A stretch of 64,000 nucleotides of DNA from Rhodotorula mucilaginosa (GCA_034406715.1 CP137878.1:434001-498000), one strand, 5' to 3'; counted from the stretch's first letter, positions 9,447 through 21,191 are shown. The notes: generated from the sequence alone by a model not told the origin. Translations and numbers: made by a program.

Positions 9447-12400
9447 ATGGCGGTGAGTGCCTTTCCTCCCTGCCCAAGCACACGGTGGGCCGTGCGACGG
9501 CGGACTGTCGAGTCGACCGACACGTGACGCTCGAACACGCGCCTGCTACACTCGTCGCGCGACTTGGGAAGGTGCAACAGAGGGCGTGAACACGATGGCT
9601 GATTCTAGCTTTGTCCGCTGCCTTGTGTCCCGATCTCGCGCGGGTGCAGTCGTCGGCTCAGTCGCAGGCCGACCTCGGCGCCAAACTCGCCTCGCTGCAG
9701 GCTCGCATCGTCAAGGAGCGCAAGATCCTCGAAGGTTTCCAGGCCATGCGCAACGCGACCTCGAACCAGGATGTCATCCGCACCTGCGACGCCAAGATCC
9801 GCGAGGCGCAGCGCACCATCGGCTGGTTCGAGGATTCCGTCCGCGAACTCGAGAACCGGCGCGCCCACCTCGCCGCGGGCAGGAGCGCAAGTCCCGCTTC
9901 CAACTCGACTGGGTCCTCGCATACCCTCGTGAACGATTCGGCGAGGACGAACAACAAGGACCTGCCGAACCCTCCTCCCGGCGCCGCTCCTAGCTACGTG
10001 CAACCTCAAGCGTACGGCGCCGCAGGCGTTCACGGCCGTACAGAGGCAGTCGACGCGGCGACTGCGGGCGGACCGGGAGGCTCTGCTGTCTTTGGCGGAC
10101 AAAAGGCCAAAGAGCAGTTCACCAACCTCGGCAAGTCTCGCAACTTGGGCTTCGCCGAAATAATCGGAATGCTGACTGTTCGCCGCTACTTTTGCAGACT
10201 TGATCAAGGCCGACACGCCACTCACGACCGCCAAGATCTCGCGCATGCTGCACCAGCTCGAGTTCAAGCTGCACGTCGAGCGTCAGTACAAGGAAGGGAT
10301 CGACAAGATGGCCAAGCTGTACATGGCGGACGGAGACAAGAAGGCTCGGTACGCTGTCCGCTCCTGCGTGCACCCATCAACTGAGAACTTCGAGCTTGAC
10401 GAGATGATACTGGTCTGCAGTGCCGATACGGAGAACAAGCGGGTCGAGTCGAAGCAAAAGATGGTGCTCCTGAGCCAGGCTCTCAAAAAGTACAAGACCT
10501 TGGACGTCATGGGTGAACTCGGCGAGGACGAAGACGGTGCGCTTTCTGCTTAAAGTATGTGGGGCAAGAGAACTGCGCCACTGACAGCGACCGTTCCCAG
10601 GCGTCCCCGAGGACCTCAAGGCGAACCTGCGACGGCCGCTCTCCGGCGCCCTGCAGATCACCATCAAGTCTGCCCGCGATCTCGCGCACGCTCCGCACCC
10701 GAAAAAGTCGAAATACCCTTCCGAGACGATCATCTACGTCAAGGTCGAAGACACGCCGCGAGCACGCACTCACGGTTCGCGAAACGATCGCTGGAACGAA
10801 AATTTCGAGATCCACGTCGACAAGGCGAACGAGTGCGAAGTGACCATCTACGACAAGGTTCCCGGGGAGGGAGCACCCGTCCCGATCGGTATGCTCTGGC
10901 TGCGCTTGAGCGACATTGTCGAAGAACTCCGACGACGCAAGATGGGACTCGAAGCCGGTCCTGGATGGGTCACTGCCGCGCGGGTCGCTCAAGGCAGCGG
11001 CGGCAGCGGCAGTAGCTCGCATGGTAGCGACGTGGCGCTCGGTGGGAACGGCGCTGGCCTTCTCCGTGAGGAGAGCCTCATGAGCGGGTTCGGGAACGCG
11101 GCATGCGGTGGTGGCAAGAGTGAAGGGATCGACGCCTGGTTCGCCGTGGAACCCGAAGGCGCCATTCAGCTGCACCTCAACTTTGGTAAGTCTCTGCTCC
11201 TTTGATCTGTCTGTGAGGCGAGGTCGGGCTTGAGTCTAACTCGCTCCCCATTTTGCGCAGTCAAATCGAACGTCCGCAAGCGACCGTACGACGCCGGCGG
11301 TCTCGGTCGTCAAGGCGCCGTCCGCAAGCGCAAGGATTCGGTTCACGAGCAGAACGGCCACAAGTTTGTCCAGAAGCAGTTCTACACTGTCGTGCTCTGC
11401 GCTCTCTGCGGCGAGTTCCTCCTCAAGGGTGCCGGCATGCAGTGCGAAGACTGCAAGTACGCGTGCCACGCAAAGTGCTACCAGCAGGTCGTCACCAAGT
11501 GTATCTCAAAGAGCAACTCCGAGGCCGCAAGTCTCCTTTCCCCCCTCATGTCTCCTTTGCCCCCTCATGTCGCCTCTGACCCTTTGAACTCTGCCGCTGA
11601 CCTTCTCCGCGATAAACAGGACAAGGACGAAGATCAGCTCAACCACCGCATCCCGCATCGCTTCGGCCCCATCACCAACATCTCGCCGAATTGGTGCTGC
11701 CATTGCGGTCTCGTGCTTCCTCTGGGTCGCAAGCACGCGCGGAAATGCTCCGGTGAGTCTGACTTTGCCGAGAGAATACAAACAGGCGCAAGTCCGACAT
11801 GCTGACATCTTTTCTTTCGCTAGAATGCGGCGTCACTGCCCACACGGACTGCATCCACCTCGTCCCCGACTTTTGTGGCATGTCGATGGAGACGGCGAAC
11901 AAGCTGTTGGCCGACATCAAGAGCATCAACAGCCACCGTCGTGCGGGTGGAGCGCGCGGTCCTGCCGCTCGTCAACCGCCCCGTACGCCTGCGGCTGCAC
12001 AGCCGTACGAGACCTACGGCGCTCAGCAGACTCCCACAAGCGCTTACGACACGCGTCCCCCGCCGTCGCTGCCTCCAGTTCAACCGGTCTCGCAGAACCT
12101 CGCCGGCGAGGTGGGTCGCCTCTCGCTCGCCCCCGAGCAGCAGCAGCAGCAGCCGCAGCCGCCACAGCGCGTCCCGGTTCCGCCTCTTGACCCGCAAGCG
12201 AGTCTGCGGCAGCAGCAGCAGCAGCAGCAGCAGCACCCACTTCCGCCAGCCGCGCAAGCCGGTGTTCCCCCTCCTCGACACTCTTCCGCTTCGACCATCT
12301 CCTCGTTCGGTCACACTGGCCGCGACTCGGTCGGATCTCTTGTCGGGTCGTATGGCGCAGACGGCCGACCTGTCGCCGAGCCTCCTCGGCAGCCGCAACC

Positions 12401-14026
12401 GCCGTCCTTCCAGCCGGCCTATCGGCAGCCCGCACCGCCACAACAGCCGTACATTCCGCCTTCGTCGCAACTCGGCGTGCAGCCCGGACAGCAACCCGCG
12501 TATGCTCCTCGTCCTCAGCCTCAGCCGCCCGTCGCGCCGCAATACTCGTCTGCTCCTGCTCCGGCCGCAAGCGTGCCGGCCCAGGTGCAGAAGCCAGTCG
12601 CGGTGCCGGACAACCGAATGCAGATGCAGCTCGAGCAAGCACAGCAGCAGATCTCTCGCCCTGCACAGCCGCCAGCCGTCGCCCCGCCGGTCGAAGTTGC
12701 TCCGCCAGTTCCCGTCGTCCAGCAGGCTCCGCCTCGCGCGATCCAGCAGCGCCGGATCGGTCTCGACGACTTCAACTTCCTCGCCGTCCTCGGGAAGGGC
12801 AACTTTGGCAAGGTCATGCTCGCCGAAGAGAAGCGTTCCGCTCAGCTGTACGCGATCAAGGTGCTCAAGAAAGAGTTCATCATTGAGCACGACGAGATCG
12901 AGTCGTAAGTCCTACTGTCTGCACATCGCTGTGTCTTGGATCTCGGATGCTCACAGGCGCCTCTCCCTGCAGGACCAAGTCGGAGAAGCGGGTCTTCCTC
13001 ACGGCTGCGAAGGAGCGGCATCCGTTCTTGCTCGGCTTGCACTCGTGCTTCCAGACCGAGACCCGGATCTACTTTGTCATGGAGTACGTCTCGGGCGGCG
13101 ACCTCATGCTGCACATTCAGCGCGAGCAGTTCACGCCGCGTCGAGCGAAGTACTACGCCGCCGAGGTTCTCCTCGCACTCGAGTACTTCCACCAGAACGG
13201 CATCGTGTACCGAGACTTGAAGCTCGACAACATCCTCCTCACCCTCGACGGTCACGTCAAGGTTGCCGACTACGGTCTCTGCAAGGAGGACATGTGGTTC
13301 GGCAAGACCACGTCGACTTTCTGCGGCACGCCCGAGTTCATGGCGCCCGAAATCATCCTCGAGCAGCGGTACGGTCGCGCCGTCGACTGGTGGGCGTTCG
13401 GTGTCTTGATCTACGAGATGCTCCTCGGACAGTCGCCGTTCCGCGGTGACGACGAGGAAGAAATCTTTGACGCCATCCTCGAAGACGAGCCGCTGTACCC
13501 GATCCACATGCCGAAGGACAGCGTCAGCATTCTCACCAAGGTGAGCATACTTGTGCCTTGCATTGTGATGACGGAAAGCTGACGACTGGGGTTGTAGCTT
13601 TTGACCAAGGACCCGACGCGCCGTCTCGGTGCGAGCGAAGCAGACGCTGCCGAGATCAAGAGTCATCTCTTCTTCAAGGACACCAACTGGGACGACGTCT
13701 TCCACAAGCGCATTCCGGCGCCATTCTACCCGAACATTGTGCGTTGCGTTAGCTGGGGGCAGACCTTGCTGCACGGTAGTTTCACTGACAACTGCGTCTC
13801 GGGCCTTTCACGCCGCTTGCAGACCTCGGCGACCGACACGTCCAACTTTGACGCCGAGTTCACCTCGGAACAGCCCACGCTCACTCCCGTACACTCGACG
13901 CTCTCTGCCCAGGATCAAAACGAGTTTGGTGGCTTCTCGTGCGTTGGCAGTCCTCCCTTCTCACCCTTTCTAACCCGAGACTGACGCTATGCGCATGACA
14001 GCTGGACCGCGAACTGGGCGCAGTAG
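9447..14026 (+). CDS. PKC1: Protein kinase C, cell-wall-integrity pathway
   Basis: Twelve exons sum to 1,222 residues (yeast Pkc1: 1,151). The first exon is only ATGGCG. Domains in order: HR1 repeats at about 10-85 and 165-250 (Rho1 binding); C2 at about 258-375; two C1 zinc fingers at about 470-520 and 545-600 (H-x12-C patterns, [17 protein letters not shown]); a Gln/Pro linker with polyQ; kinase at about 896-1160 with [15 protein letters not shown] and ADYGLCK (DYG instead of DFG is normal in fungal Pkc1); activation loop [12 protein letters not shown]; turn motif TLTP; hydrophobic motif NEFGGFSW. Two introns appear to use GC donors (10131-10197 and 11527-11619). The second has no stop and a length divisible by three, so retention would add 31 residues between the C1 fingers. 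Pkc1 acts at the plasma membrane above the MAP kinase cascade for wall stress. Confidence 0.95.
12121..12240 (+). repeat. CAG/CAA repeats coding polyglutamine in PKC1
   Basis: Two CAG-rich runs (about 12139-12153 and 12212-12232) encode Gln tracts in the unstructured linker between the C1 fingers and the kinase domain. Tracts of this kind are prone to length variation between strains. Confidence 0.7.
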
Positions 14027-14391
14027 ACTCACGGCGCCGCGATCGAAGCTCAGGTGATTCGGGAGCGCGAGATACGCGCTTCAACAAACAGACCCTTCTC
14101 ACGACCCTCGTAATGCTCTCCTGCCTTACGATCTCTCTTGTGCCCGAGTGCATTCTGTGTACACACGCACTCGTCCTGTATTCGATTCTCTGTTCACCCC
14201 TTTCTCTCGAGAGCGTTCCATCGGAGCGAATCCTTCCTGACGGCGAGTCTAGCATCTTTCACAGGTTGAGAATCAGGTGAACAATATTGCACAACACCAG
14301 GAAGTGGAAAGAGAAGCTATAACAAGGGATGCTCGAGACCGATGCGAAGCGAGATGAGAGTAAAGGTACCACAGCCGGATCGGAGGCGACC
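14027..14391. terminator. Convergent 3' region between PKC1 and the L1-domain gene
   Basis: 365 bp between two stop codons facing each other. It should hold both 3' UTRs and polyadenylation sites. A/T-rich words such as ATTTTCACC-like and AATATT occur near 14283. No gene was seen. Confidence 0.35.
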
Positions 14392-15860
14392 TCACGACGA
14401 CTTTGCCTTCTTCGATGGAGACTTCTTGCCGGCGGTTGTTGCCGCAGCGGTCGACTTTTTCGCCTTCTTGGCTTTCGGCGCGTCTGCCTCTGCCGGCTTG
14501 GCCGCCGCATCGACGGTCTCGCTCTTGGACTGCGCCTCGCCCTCGGCTTCCAAAGCGGTCGCCTTCTCCTCCTCATCATCAGTCCGCTCGCGCTTCTTCT
14601 CCGCGCGACCTTTCCCTTCCTTCGTTGCGCTCCGTTCCGCTCTCCGCTTCTCCTTCTCCTCGGCGCGCTTTTGCCGTTCCTCGGCCGTCTTTTGCTTGCG
14701 CTCCTTGGCCGCGCGCTTCTCTTCCTCCTGAGCGGCGCTCAGACCGACTTCCTCAAATCGCTGGTCGAGCGAGGCAGTGTAGATCGGGAGGGAGACTGAA
14801 GTCGAGGTCTTGAGGTGCAGGGATTGAATGTTCTTGAACGAGGCGGGGGTGTTGGGAATCCGGGTTGCGATGTAAGGGAGGACAGCGTCCAGGTTGGCGA
14901 GGAGCTCATCGGCCGAGTGCAGGGCCGTTGTGCCGAGCTTGATGGAGCTGTGAAGGATTTAGGTCGACGAACGAGTCAGGCTCTTGCAGTGCGGCTGGCT
15001 TTCCTCCCGCACAAAGTGAAACTCACAGCGAAGTGCCGGTTGTCACGTTCATGTAGGTGGATGCGATGGCTCGCTCCAGCTCCGCCTTCAAGTCCTTGCG
15101 CTGGAGAGCGACCGGGATCGGTTGCCTAGAGAAGGGAAGAGAAAGGTCAGTTCCGATCGCGTGAGAGAAAACGGGGTGAGACTGGCTGGGGGACGCACTT
15201 CTTGGCATCGCGCCACATCTTTCCGATACTCTTTCCAACCTCGACCATGACGCGGTCGTCGACGAGGAAGAGGTCCGCTTCCCGGAGCAACTCTCGCTTG
15301 GCCTCGAACGTCTTGTGCTTGGTGCGGAGCTTGTCGAGGCCGACGACGCGCGAGACGAACCCGATCTTGAGCTCCTCGAGAAGGTCCTTGTAGGTCCTTT
15401 GCGGGTCCTTGACAAAGAGAGTGACGGGCGACTCTTTCGGGTTCATGACGGGGTGAGGCACAGCGCTGTGGTGCGATTCGGTTCCCCGGTTTTCGTTCGT
15501 CAGCCCAGAGCCGTCTCGGCGGTTTCGATCCCTTGTCCGGGACTCGACTCACATCCTAACCGGCTTGTGGGCTTCCCTCTTGGGCGCCTGCTTGAGTCCT
15601 ACGACGAGGAACACCTTTTCGTCGGCACCATCTGCGTTGGCGGCCTCGAGCAAGTCGCTCTTGGCGCGCTGGCCGTGCTGCTTCTCGGCGTGCTTCAGGA
15701 GCGCGTTGATGGCCTTCTCCGCCTGCGCCTTGTCGACGGGCAGCTCTGCGCGAGTCGGGAGCGGTGCGAGTTGACGCGGTTGGACGCTCGCCGGCTTCCA
15801 GAGCGGAGGCGGCGCTTGCGAGAGCGACGAAGTCGAGGTTACGGTAGCGATAGCCGACAT
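14392..15860 (-). CDS. Ribosomal L1-domain nucleolar protein (Cic1/Utp30/RSL1D1 family)
   Basis: Starts MSAIATVTSTSSLSQ at 15860. A mostly helical N-terminus (AEKAINALLKHAEKQHG) leads into an L1-type domain: KVFLVVGLKQAP, VTLFVKDPQRTYKDLLEELK, VSRVVGLDKLRTKHKTFEAK, LFLVDDRVMVEVGKSIGKMW, and, after two introns, SIKLGTTALHSADELLANLD. The last 120 residues are a Lys/Glu/Ala-rich coiled tail ending KKSPSKKAKSS, typical of nucleolar assembly factors. Family members bind pre-rRNA during 60S (Cic1) or 40S (Utp30) maturation; I cannot tell which ortholog this is. Three introns are seen. The gene converges with PKC1. Confidence 0.85.
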
Positions 15861-16385
15861 TTTCCTTCTTTCTGCAGGACTAGCTCTGCTCGGCACGAAC
15901 GCGCAGAGTGTAGGCAGCGTCGAGCAAACTGGTTGAACTCGTCTAACCGAGCTCTGATGGATCGCTGCTTCCGCGTGAAAGTCACTCCTCGATCGTACAC
16001 ATTTCACGACGTTTGCTGCAGACACGGTGCGGAAACATTGATATTCAAGCGTAGAGTACACAGTTTGGACAAGGTAGAGGGGGAAGCGGGGGGTTCGAGA
16101 GAAGAAGAAAAAAAGACCCATGTACAGGAAGTCGAATCGGAGAGAGCGAAGGCAGGGTACAGTTGCCCCAGGAAGGAGGGGTAGAGACGGCGGACGACAT
16201 TGGCGAGACCAAGCGGACGAGACCCGAGAAAAATCGCGCGAGAACGTAGACCGAGGGTTCCCTCCCTCTCTTCCATTCCCAAACCTGCTTGCCGCCACTC
16301 GGCAATATCCCATTCTCCCTCGCTGTCAAGGCGAGTCGACTCTTTCTCCCATTTGGTCGATGGATGGTGGGATTCGGAGACTCGC
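15861..16385. promoter_or_regulatory. Intergenic region upstream of the L1-domain gene
   Basis: 525 bp between two minus-strand genes. It contains the promoter of the L1-domain gene and the 3' UTR of IGO1. A purine-rich tract (GA-rich on the plus strand, so CT-rich in the promoter sense) lies at about 16080-16115. No gene was recognised. Confidence 0.4.
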
Positions 16386-17067
16386 TCATTGACCGTGCGG
16401 CCTCATTTGCGAGATGGGTTCCTTGCTCGGACTCCCGACTCCGAACGACGACTGCTTCGGCGGGCTCGTGCCGACTCCGACGCCGCCTTCGTCCGAACCT
16501 CCGCTCGTCGGACTGCCAACTTTGGCGCCCGGGATGGACTGCGCCGAGGGAGGAGAGGCGTGCGGGATGTCGGCCGGCGAAGGGATCGCCGTTCCGACCG
16601 ATTGAGGCGGCGAGACGCCGGCTTTCGACATGGCATAGTCGCCCGAGTCAAAGTACTTGCGCTCCTGCACGGCGGTCAAAATCACTGGGTCAGTGTCTGG
16701 GCGCTGTACGGCGCGAAAGGAGCGGAGGGTGGGCTCCCAGTCGGATGCCTGGCTTAGCGCCCTCACCAAACCGAGGTGGGGAGCTGGATCCTGAAAGGAC
16801 GCACCTTGAGCTTGTTGGCGAGGAGGTTCTTCTGGGCGGGGACCTTGCCGTACTTCTGGAAGAGCTCCTTCTCCTGCTCGGAGAACGACTGTGTGTGTGC
16901 GGCTTTCGGGTCAGCGATTTGATCGACGGAGAAACGTGACGTTTGGCGTGCGCCGCGCTCTACGCCGACCTGCTGGCGGGGCGCGGTCGAAGGGCGCGGG
17001 ATCCCGCAGCCCAAGGGAAGATGTGTGTACGCACGCTGATGTCGACCTTCTGGCGGTTCGGCAGCAT
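16386..17067 (-). CDS. IGO1: Endosulfine-family PP2A-B55 inhibitor
   Basis: Three exons (17067-17035, one of 84 nt, and 16664-16386) encode 131 residues. The conserved core runs LFQKYGKVPAQKNLLANKLK followed by ERKYFDSGDYAMSKAG. The serine in FDSGDY is the Greatwall/Rim15 target in the endosulfine/ARPP19 family, and once phosphorylated it inhibits PP2A-B55. In fungi, Igo proteins promote quiescence and mRNA stabilisation when TORC1 activity falls. The C-terminal 70 residues are Ser/Pro/Gly-rich and not conserved. The second intron splits the core between NKLK and ERKYFD. Confidence 0.92.
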
Positions 17068-17483
17068 GGTCCAGCAGGACGAGAAGTGCGGATGACGATG
17101 AAACCTGTTGCGGAGACTCTCTGCCTCGGAGAGTGCGGTTCGCGGTGCAGATTGCGTAGCGGGGCGATACGAGTCGAGCGTGGACGACTGTGGCGCAACT
17201 GCGAGTCGGTTCGAGCTGTAGCGAATGTTGCAACTCGGAGACGAGCGTCGCGTTGACGAGCAGCCTGGCGGGACTTGGCCGTTTCAGCGCGGCGGCGGTG
17301 CGGCGTAGAGAAAACTTTCTCCTCCTGAGGCCAGCTTTCGAATTCCTCGTCGATCAAGCCCGATATAGCATGTGTATATGCGATGCAATGCAAGCGAGGA
17401 ACGATACACAACATGAAAGAGCAAGGCAGGAAGAGTATATATGATATGGCGACAAAAGGAGCTGTCAGGAGCAGGAATTTCGA
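17068..17483. promoter_or_regulatory. Promoter region of IGO1
   Basis: 416 bp between IGO1 (minus) and the stop of the next minus gene. The part near 17345-17460 is A/T-rich with TATATG and CATATATC-like words and probably holds the 3' end of the upstream gene. No gene was seen. Confidence 0.35.
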
Positions 17484-19325
17484 TCAGGCGCCGAGGATGC
17501 CGACGACGTCGTCAAAGCTGAGTTTACCACGCATATGGCCGTACATACGACCCGCCGCGGCGGAAGACGAAGCAGGAGAGCAGGAACGGTCGGTCGCCCG
17601 GCTGCTGCTGCTGGTTCGCTCGGCCATACGTTGCTGCATCCGGTGGCCGCCGGCCCAGCCGCTCTCGGACAACGCGTCGCGAGCTTCGTCGTAGTGTTGC
17701 TGGTGGGACCAAGTCTGCCCTTCATCCTCGCGCCCGTTCTTGCCTCGGCCACGCCGGTCCGAAGCGTCCTCATCGTCGTCGGAATCGCACAGCTCGAGCA
17801 TCCTCAGTCCGACGTTCGAGTTGCCGCAGTGCTGCGTCGGCGACTCTTCGTCTTCCTCGTTGTCGTCCCGGTGCACACCTTGCCCACCCTGCGCGAGATA
17901 CATGGCGCGGGGCGTGGCAGCGAGACTGTCGAGGGTGTGCGGGGCAGAGCTCGCGCCGAGGGGGTGCGATGTCGGCGTCTGGAGGAGGTTCTGGTGGCCG
18001 TCCCGCGGCGTAGCGCTGAGGTACGAGGCGTAAATGTCCGAGACGAGCATGCTCCCGTCTTTGTTCTGACTCGACGCGCCGACCCGCGGCGAAGGCGTGC
18101 ATGGGCGGAACTGTTCGAAGCCGAGCCCTTGAGGTGCGTCCTCCTCCTCCCGAGGGGACGCCGAGTCCGGCTCGACGATGCAGGGCGAAGGGATAGAATC
18201 TCGGAGAGGCGAAGGAGGCAAGCAGGAAGACGAGGAACGCTGCGAAGACGCCGTTGCCGGGCTGCGGGGGCGCGACCTCGACGATGCCGTCCGCAACGCG
18301 GGCAACGCCCGACTGGACGACGTAGGTCTCGAAGCTGACGGACTCGCGTTCGAGCTCGTCGTCGTTTCGAACCCGTGATGTTTCGGGACCGGTTTCCGGT
18401 GACTCGACTTGAGTCTCCTCAACGCGCGTTCCTTCTCCGTGGCGCGCCGCGTCTCTTCCTTCTCGACCCGCCGATAGTGGCTGCTCTCCGCCCCCGAGGA
18501 TAAGCAGCTCGCGTTACTGCTGCTCTGGTAGCTGCGCAGGCTCGCCGCATCCGAAGACCCGGCGCCGTCCTCGTCGCCGCCGCTCGAGGCGCTGCCGCTG
18601 CCGCCGCCCCCACAAAGAGCATTCAGCGCGTCGGCCTGTGCGCACGCACGCGAGCAGTAGATCGAGTCCTCCTCGGGTGCACTGCCGCAGAAGCAGGTGT
18701 CGAGCGTGGTCGAAGTCGCGGCGAGCGCGGCGAGGAGTTCCAAGTGCGCGTTTTCGGACGAGCCGAGCTGCGCGTCGTCGGCTTCGTACTCTTCTTGGCT
18801 GACTGCTGCCGAGCTCGAGATGGACAGGGAACCGAAAGCGCCTTGGAGGGGGTACGTTGTAGCGAGCGGAGGCGCGTACGAGGCGGACGAGCGGTACCGC
18901 GTGCGTTCGCGGAGCAAGAGGGTCGAGTCGGTTCTCGGGAGCTGCTCGTCCTCGTCGTCTTCGCCGACCTGTCCGTGCGCGTCGCACCCCTCGACGTCGT
19001 CGTCGTCGTCGAGCATGAAGGGGCGCGATTTGGAACCCGAGGGCGAACCGTAGTCGGCGCCGTACGAGGAAGACGCGGTCGTCAAATCTGTCGCGATGCT
19101 CGACGAGCGGGTGTGCGCGCTGCTGGACGAGTACCCGTGCGCGTGGGTCTGCGCATGTCCGCGACCGCGTCCGCGCCCGAGTCCTCCTCCGAGCCCTCCG
19201 CCTGCGTTGGAAGAGGAAGACGACGACGCGATCGAAGACGCCGAGGGATGCTGCGCGTGCTTCTTGCGCGCGAGCGAGTCGGACCTGACTGGGTAATCGA
19301 ACGCGGCGGCCAGCGGCGATTGCAT
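17484..19325 (-). CDS. Unrecognised Ser-rich protein with a small Cys motif
   Basis: A long uninterrupted frame from ATG 19325 (MQSPLAAAFDYP) gives 613 residues. Most of it is Ser/Asp/Arg-rich and disordered. Near residue 205-235 there is a compact cysteine motif, CFCGSAPEEDSIYCSRACAQ, of treble-clef or MYND-like spacing (C-x-C, then C-x3-C). The extreme C-terminus MRGKLSFDDVVGILGA looks conserved and amphipathic. A GT-AG intron with donor near 19498 and acceptor near 19450 lies just upstream, most simply in the 5' UTR because no in-frame ATG is found before it. The function is unknown. It is divergent from the DUF3605 gene. Confidence 0.65.
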   Translation of the reverse strand: MQSPLAAAFDYPVRSDSLARKKHAQHPSASSIASSSSSSNAGGGLGGGLGRGRGRGHAQTHAHGYSSSSAHTRSSSIATDLTTASSSYGADYGSPSGSKSRPFMLDDDDDVEGCDAHGQVGEDDEDEQLPRTDSTLLLRERTRYRSSASYAPPLATTYPLQGAFGSLSISSSAAVSQEEYEADDAQLGSSENAHLELLAALAATSTTLDTCFCGSAPEEDSIYCSRACAQADALNALCGGGGSGSASSGGDEDGAGSSDAASLRSYQSSSNASCLSSGAESSHYRRVEKEETRRATEKERALRRLKSSHRKPVPKHHGFETTTSSNASPSASRPTSSSRALPALRTASSRSRPRSPATASSQRSSSSCLPPSPLRDSIPSPCIVEPDSASPREEEDAPQGLGFEQFRPCTPSPRVGASSQNKDGSMLVSDIYASYLSATPRDGHQNLLQTPTSHPLGASSAPHTLDSLAATPRAMYLAQGGQGVHRDDNEEDEESPTQHCGNSNVGLRMLELCDSDDDEDASDRRGRGKNGREDEGQTWSHQQHYDEARDALSESGWAGGHRMQQRMAERTSSSSRATDRSCSPASSSAAAGRMYGHMRGKLSFDDVVGILGA

Positions 19326-19740
19326 TGCCTGACTCTTCTGAGCGTCCAAAAGCGTCCGCGCGTCCGTGCAAGGAGAAAGAGTCGCGTCGTCGTCGAGAGA
19401 GAGACGCGTCTGGCGGGAGCGGTCGCGGTCGCCGGCTGCGGACTGGACGTGAGCAAGCCTGGCTGGAGGGAGAACCGTGCAAAGGGCCTGACTTACCTCG
19501 AAAGTGCGCCTGGCGATGTGACAAGGAGGGTTGCAACGGCTGTCGGAGCCTGCAGCGAGTCGAGGGTTCTCGCGTTTTTTCGAGGGCACACACGCGCGTC
19601 GACCTCGATCGAAAATTGGACCGCCTTTGCGGGGTAAACACGCAGGACAAGAAAGCGGAGCTCCACTCGGCACGCAAACCCCACTTTGAATTGTTTGCTT
19701 GATGCTCGCCTCGCTCTATACTTGTCGACGACGGTCAACC
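19326..19740. promoter_or_regulatory. Divergent promoter with a likely 5' UTR intron
   Basis: 415 bp shared by the minus gene starting at 19325 and the plus gene starting at 19741. On the minus strand a GTAAGT donor (about 19498) and a CACGTCCAG acceptor (about 19450) suggest a leader intron of roughly 50 nt. Confidence 0.45.
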
Positions 19741-20998
19741 ATGGCAGCGAGAGCTGACGCCGAGCAGCAACGAGCGGCAGGAGGGAAACGACCGACAGGC
19801 GAGGAACAGATCAACGACGTGCTCGCCGAAGCGCGCCGACTGGCTAGCGAGTTGGACCCGCTCTACGAATGGGACCACCTCTGCGAGATCATTCAGAACT
19901 GGTGCGTGCGACGACTCGAATGGGCTTGCAAGGCATGCAGCAAGAGCTGAGCTTCTGGGCGCGCTTCCCATCTGCAGCCGCCTCGCCGAGCTGGACCGAC
20001 ACCCAACCCTTGAGACACTCTACGGCGGCACGTTCAACCCGTTGCTGAAGCGACATTACGGTACTACGGAAGCCTACCTGCGTGTCCAGCTCGGATGGCC
20101 CGCTCAGGAAGCGAAATCCGAGAGGCAGGACGAGGACGAGTACTGGACCCGCGGCGCGACGACCAACGTCAGGCGCAATGACTGGCCATATGCCGTACCC
20201 AAGGACGTACAGTGAGTCGGCGGGGAGCGTTCCAGTCTCTTGGGAATGTACACTAAAGATCTCGGTCCCGTAGACATTGGGTCGTCTGGGTGCCGCTTCC
20301 GCTGTTCCACCCCCTCTTGTGCAAGCCCGCACCTCCAACCTCGTCCGCCTCGTCGTCTGCCGCCCCCTCCGGAACAGCGACGCCTTCCGGACCCTCGCGC
20401 ACCAACCCGCTCGCCGCCTTCCCTCTGAACAACACCGCAAAGGCAAACGCAGAAGCTGGTTCCGCCGCAACAGTAGCCCCCTCCTCCTCTGATTCGCTCG
20501 CCAGACGTCTCGCCAGTAGCTCTCCTCGACCGCGCGGCGCCTCGAAGAAAGTGCCCGCGCCGGAACCGGGAGCGATCGCTCCCACGAAAGGCACATGGGA
20601 CTGGGTCTCGCGAAACGGCCTCGGCGGGTTGACCGGTCAAGCGGCGGACCGGTTTCGCGCTCGGTACGGCGAGGAGGACTCTTGGGTCCTTGAGCAGGGA
20701 GCGAAGCAGCCATACAGGGAGGAAGAGGGACCGGAGCGAGAGATCCGGGCGTTCGTTGAAAAGAGATGGCGGATCGACGACGGCTGGGAAACGGCGTGGT
20801 GCGTGGAGAACTGCCTCTCATTCTTCCCTTGCCTCAAGCACACGGTCTCTTGCGCGTGCGACTTGCTCCTGCGGGAGCCATGGCTGACGGAAATCTCGAC
20901 ATTGTCATTCGCTTCCGGTTGACAGGTTCGCGAATCCGCCAGCGTTGCAAAGCGTGCCGGGACTCGCTCACTTTCACGTACTCGCCCGAAAGTCATGA
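19741..20998 (+). CDS. DUF3605 / GIG1-family protein
   Basis: Four exons. The start MAARADAEQQ leads into DPLYEWDHLCEIIQNW, then, after an intron, RHPTLETLYGGTFNPLLKRH and YGTTEAYLRVQLGW. Next come RRNDWPYAVPKDVQHWVVW with VPLPLF, the hallmark DWPYG...H.V.W pattern of DUF3605. The C-terminus, after the last intron, is WFANPPALQSVPGLAHFHVL, matching the conserved N..ALQSV..L.H.HVL. An Ala/Ser-rich insertion of about 90 residues sits in the middle. The family includes Candida GIG1, induced by N-acetylglucosamine; its biochemical activity is unknown. The length is about 330 residues. Confidence 0.85.
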
Positions 20999-21191
20999 AT
21001 CCAAGGGCCGCCCGTCTCATGCACCCAAGACTGGCAGATCACGAATCACCGTATCGGGCCGGCAAAACCTCGAAACAGTTTCGTCGATCCCTCCTTGGAG
21101 GGCAGACATGTCGCAGCCTTCCAGCCGATATGTTGTATGAGTGTATTTCTTTCATAGATGCATTCTAGAATCTTAATATGGCGTGCGGTCG

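Noticed and set aside
13268-13280. DYG in place of DFG in PKC1 as a possible pseudokinase sign
   Set aside because: ADYG is the normal sequence in fungal Pkc1 kinases, and all other catalytic residues are present.
12842-13774. Long minus-strand open frame opposite the PKC1 kinase domain
   Set aside because: Shadow frame of a highly biased coding sequence crossing real introns.
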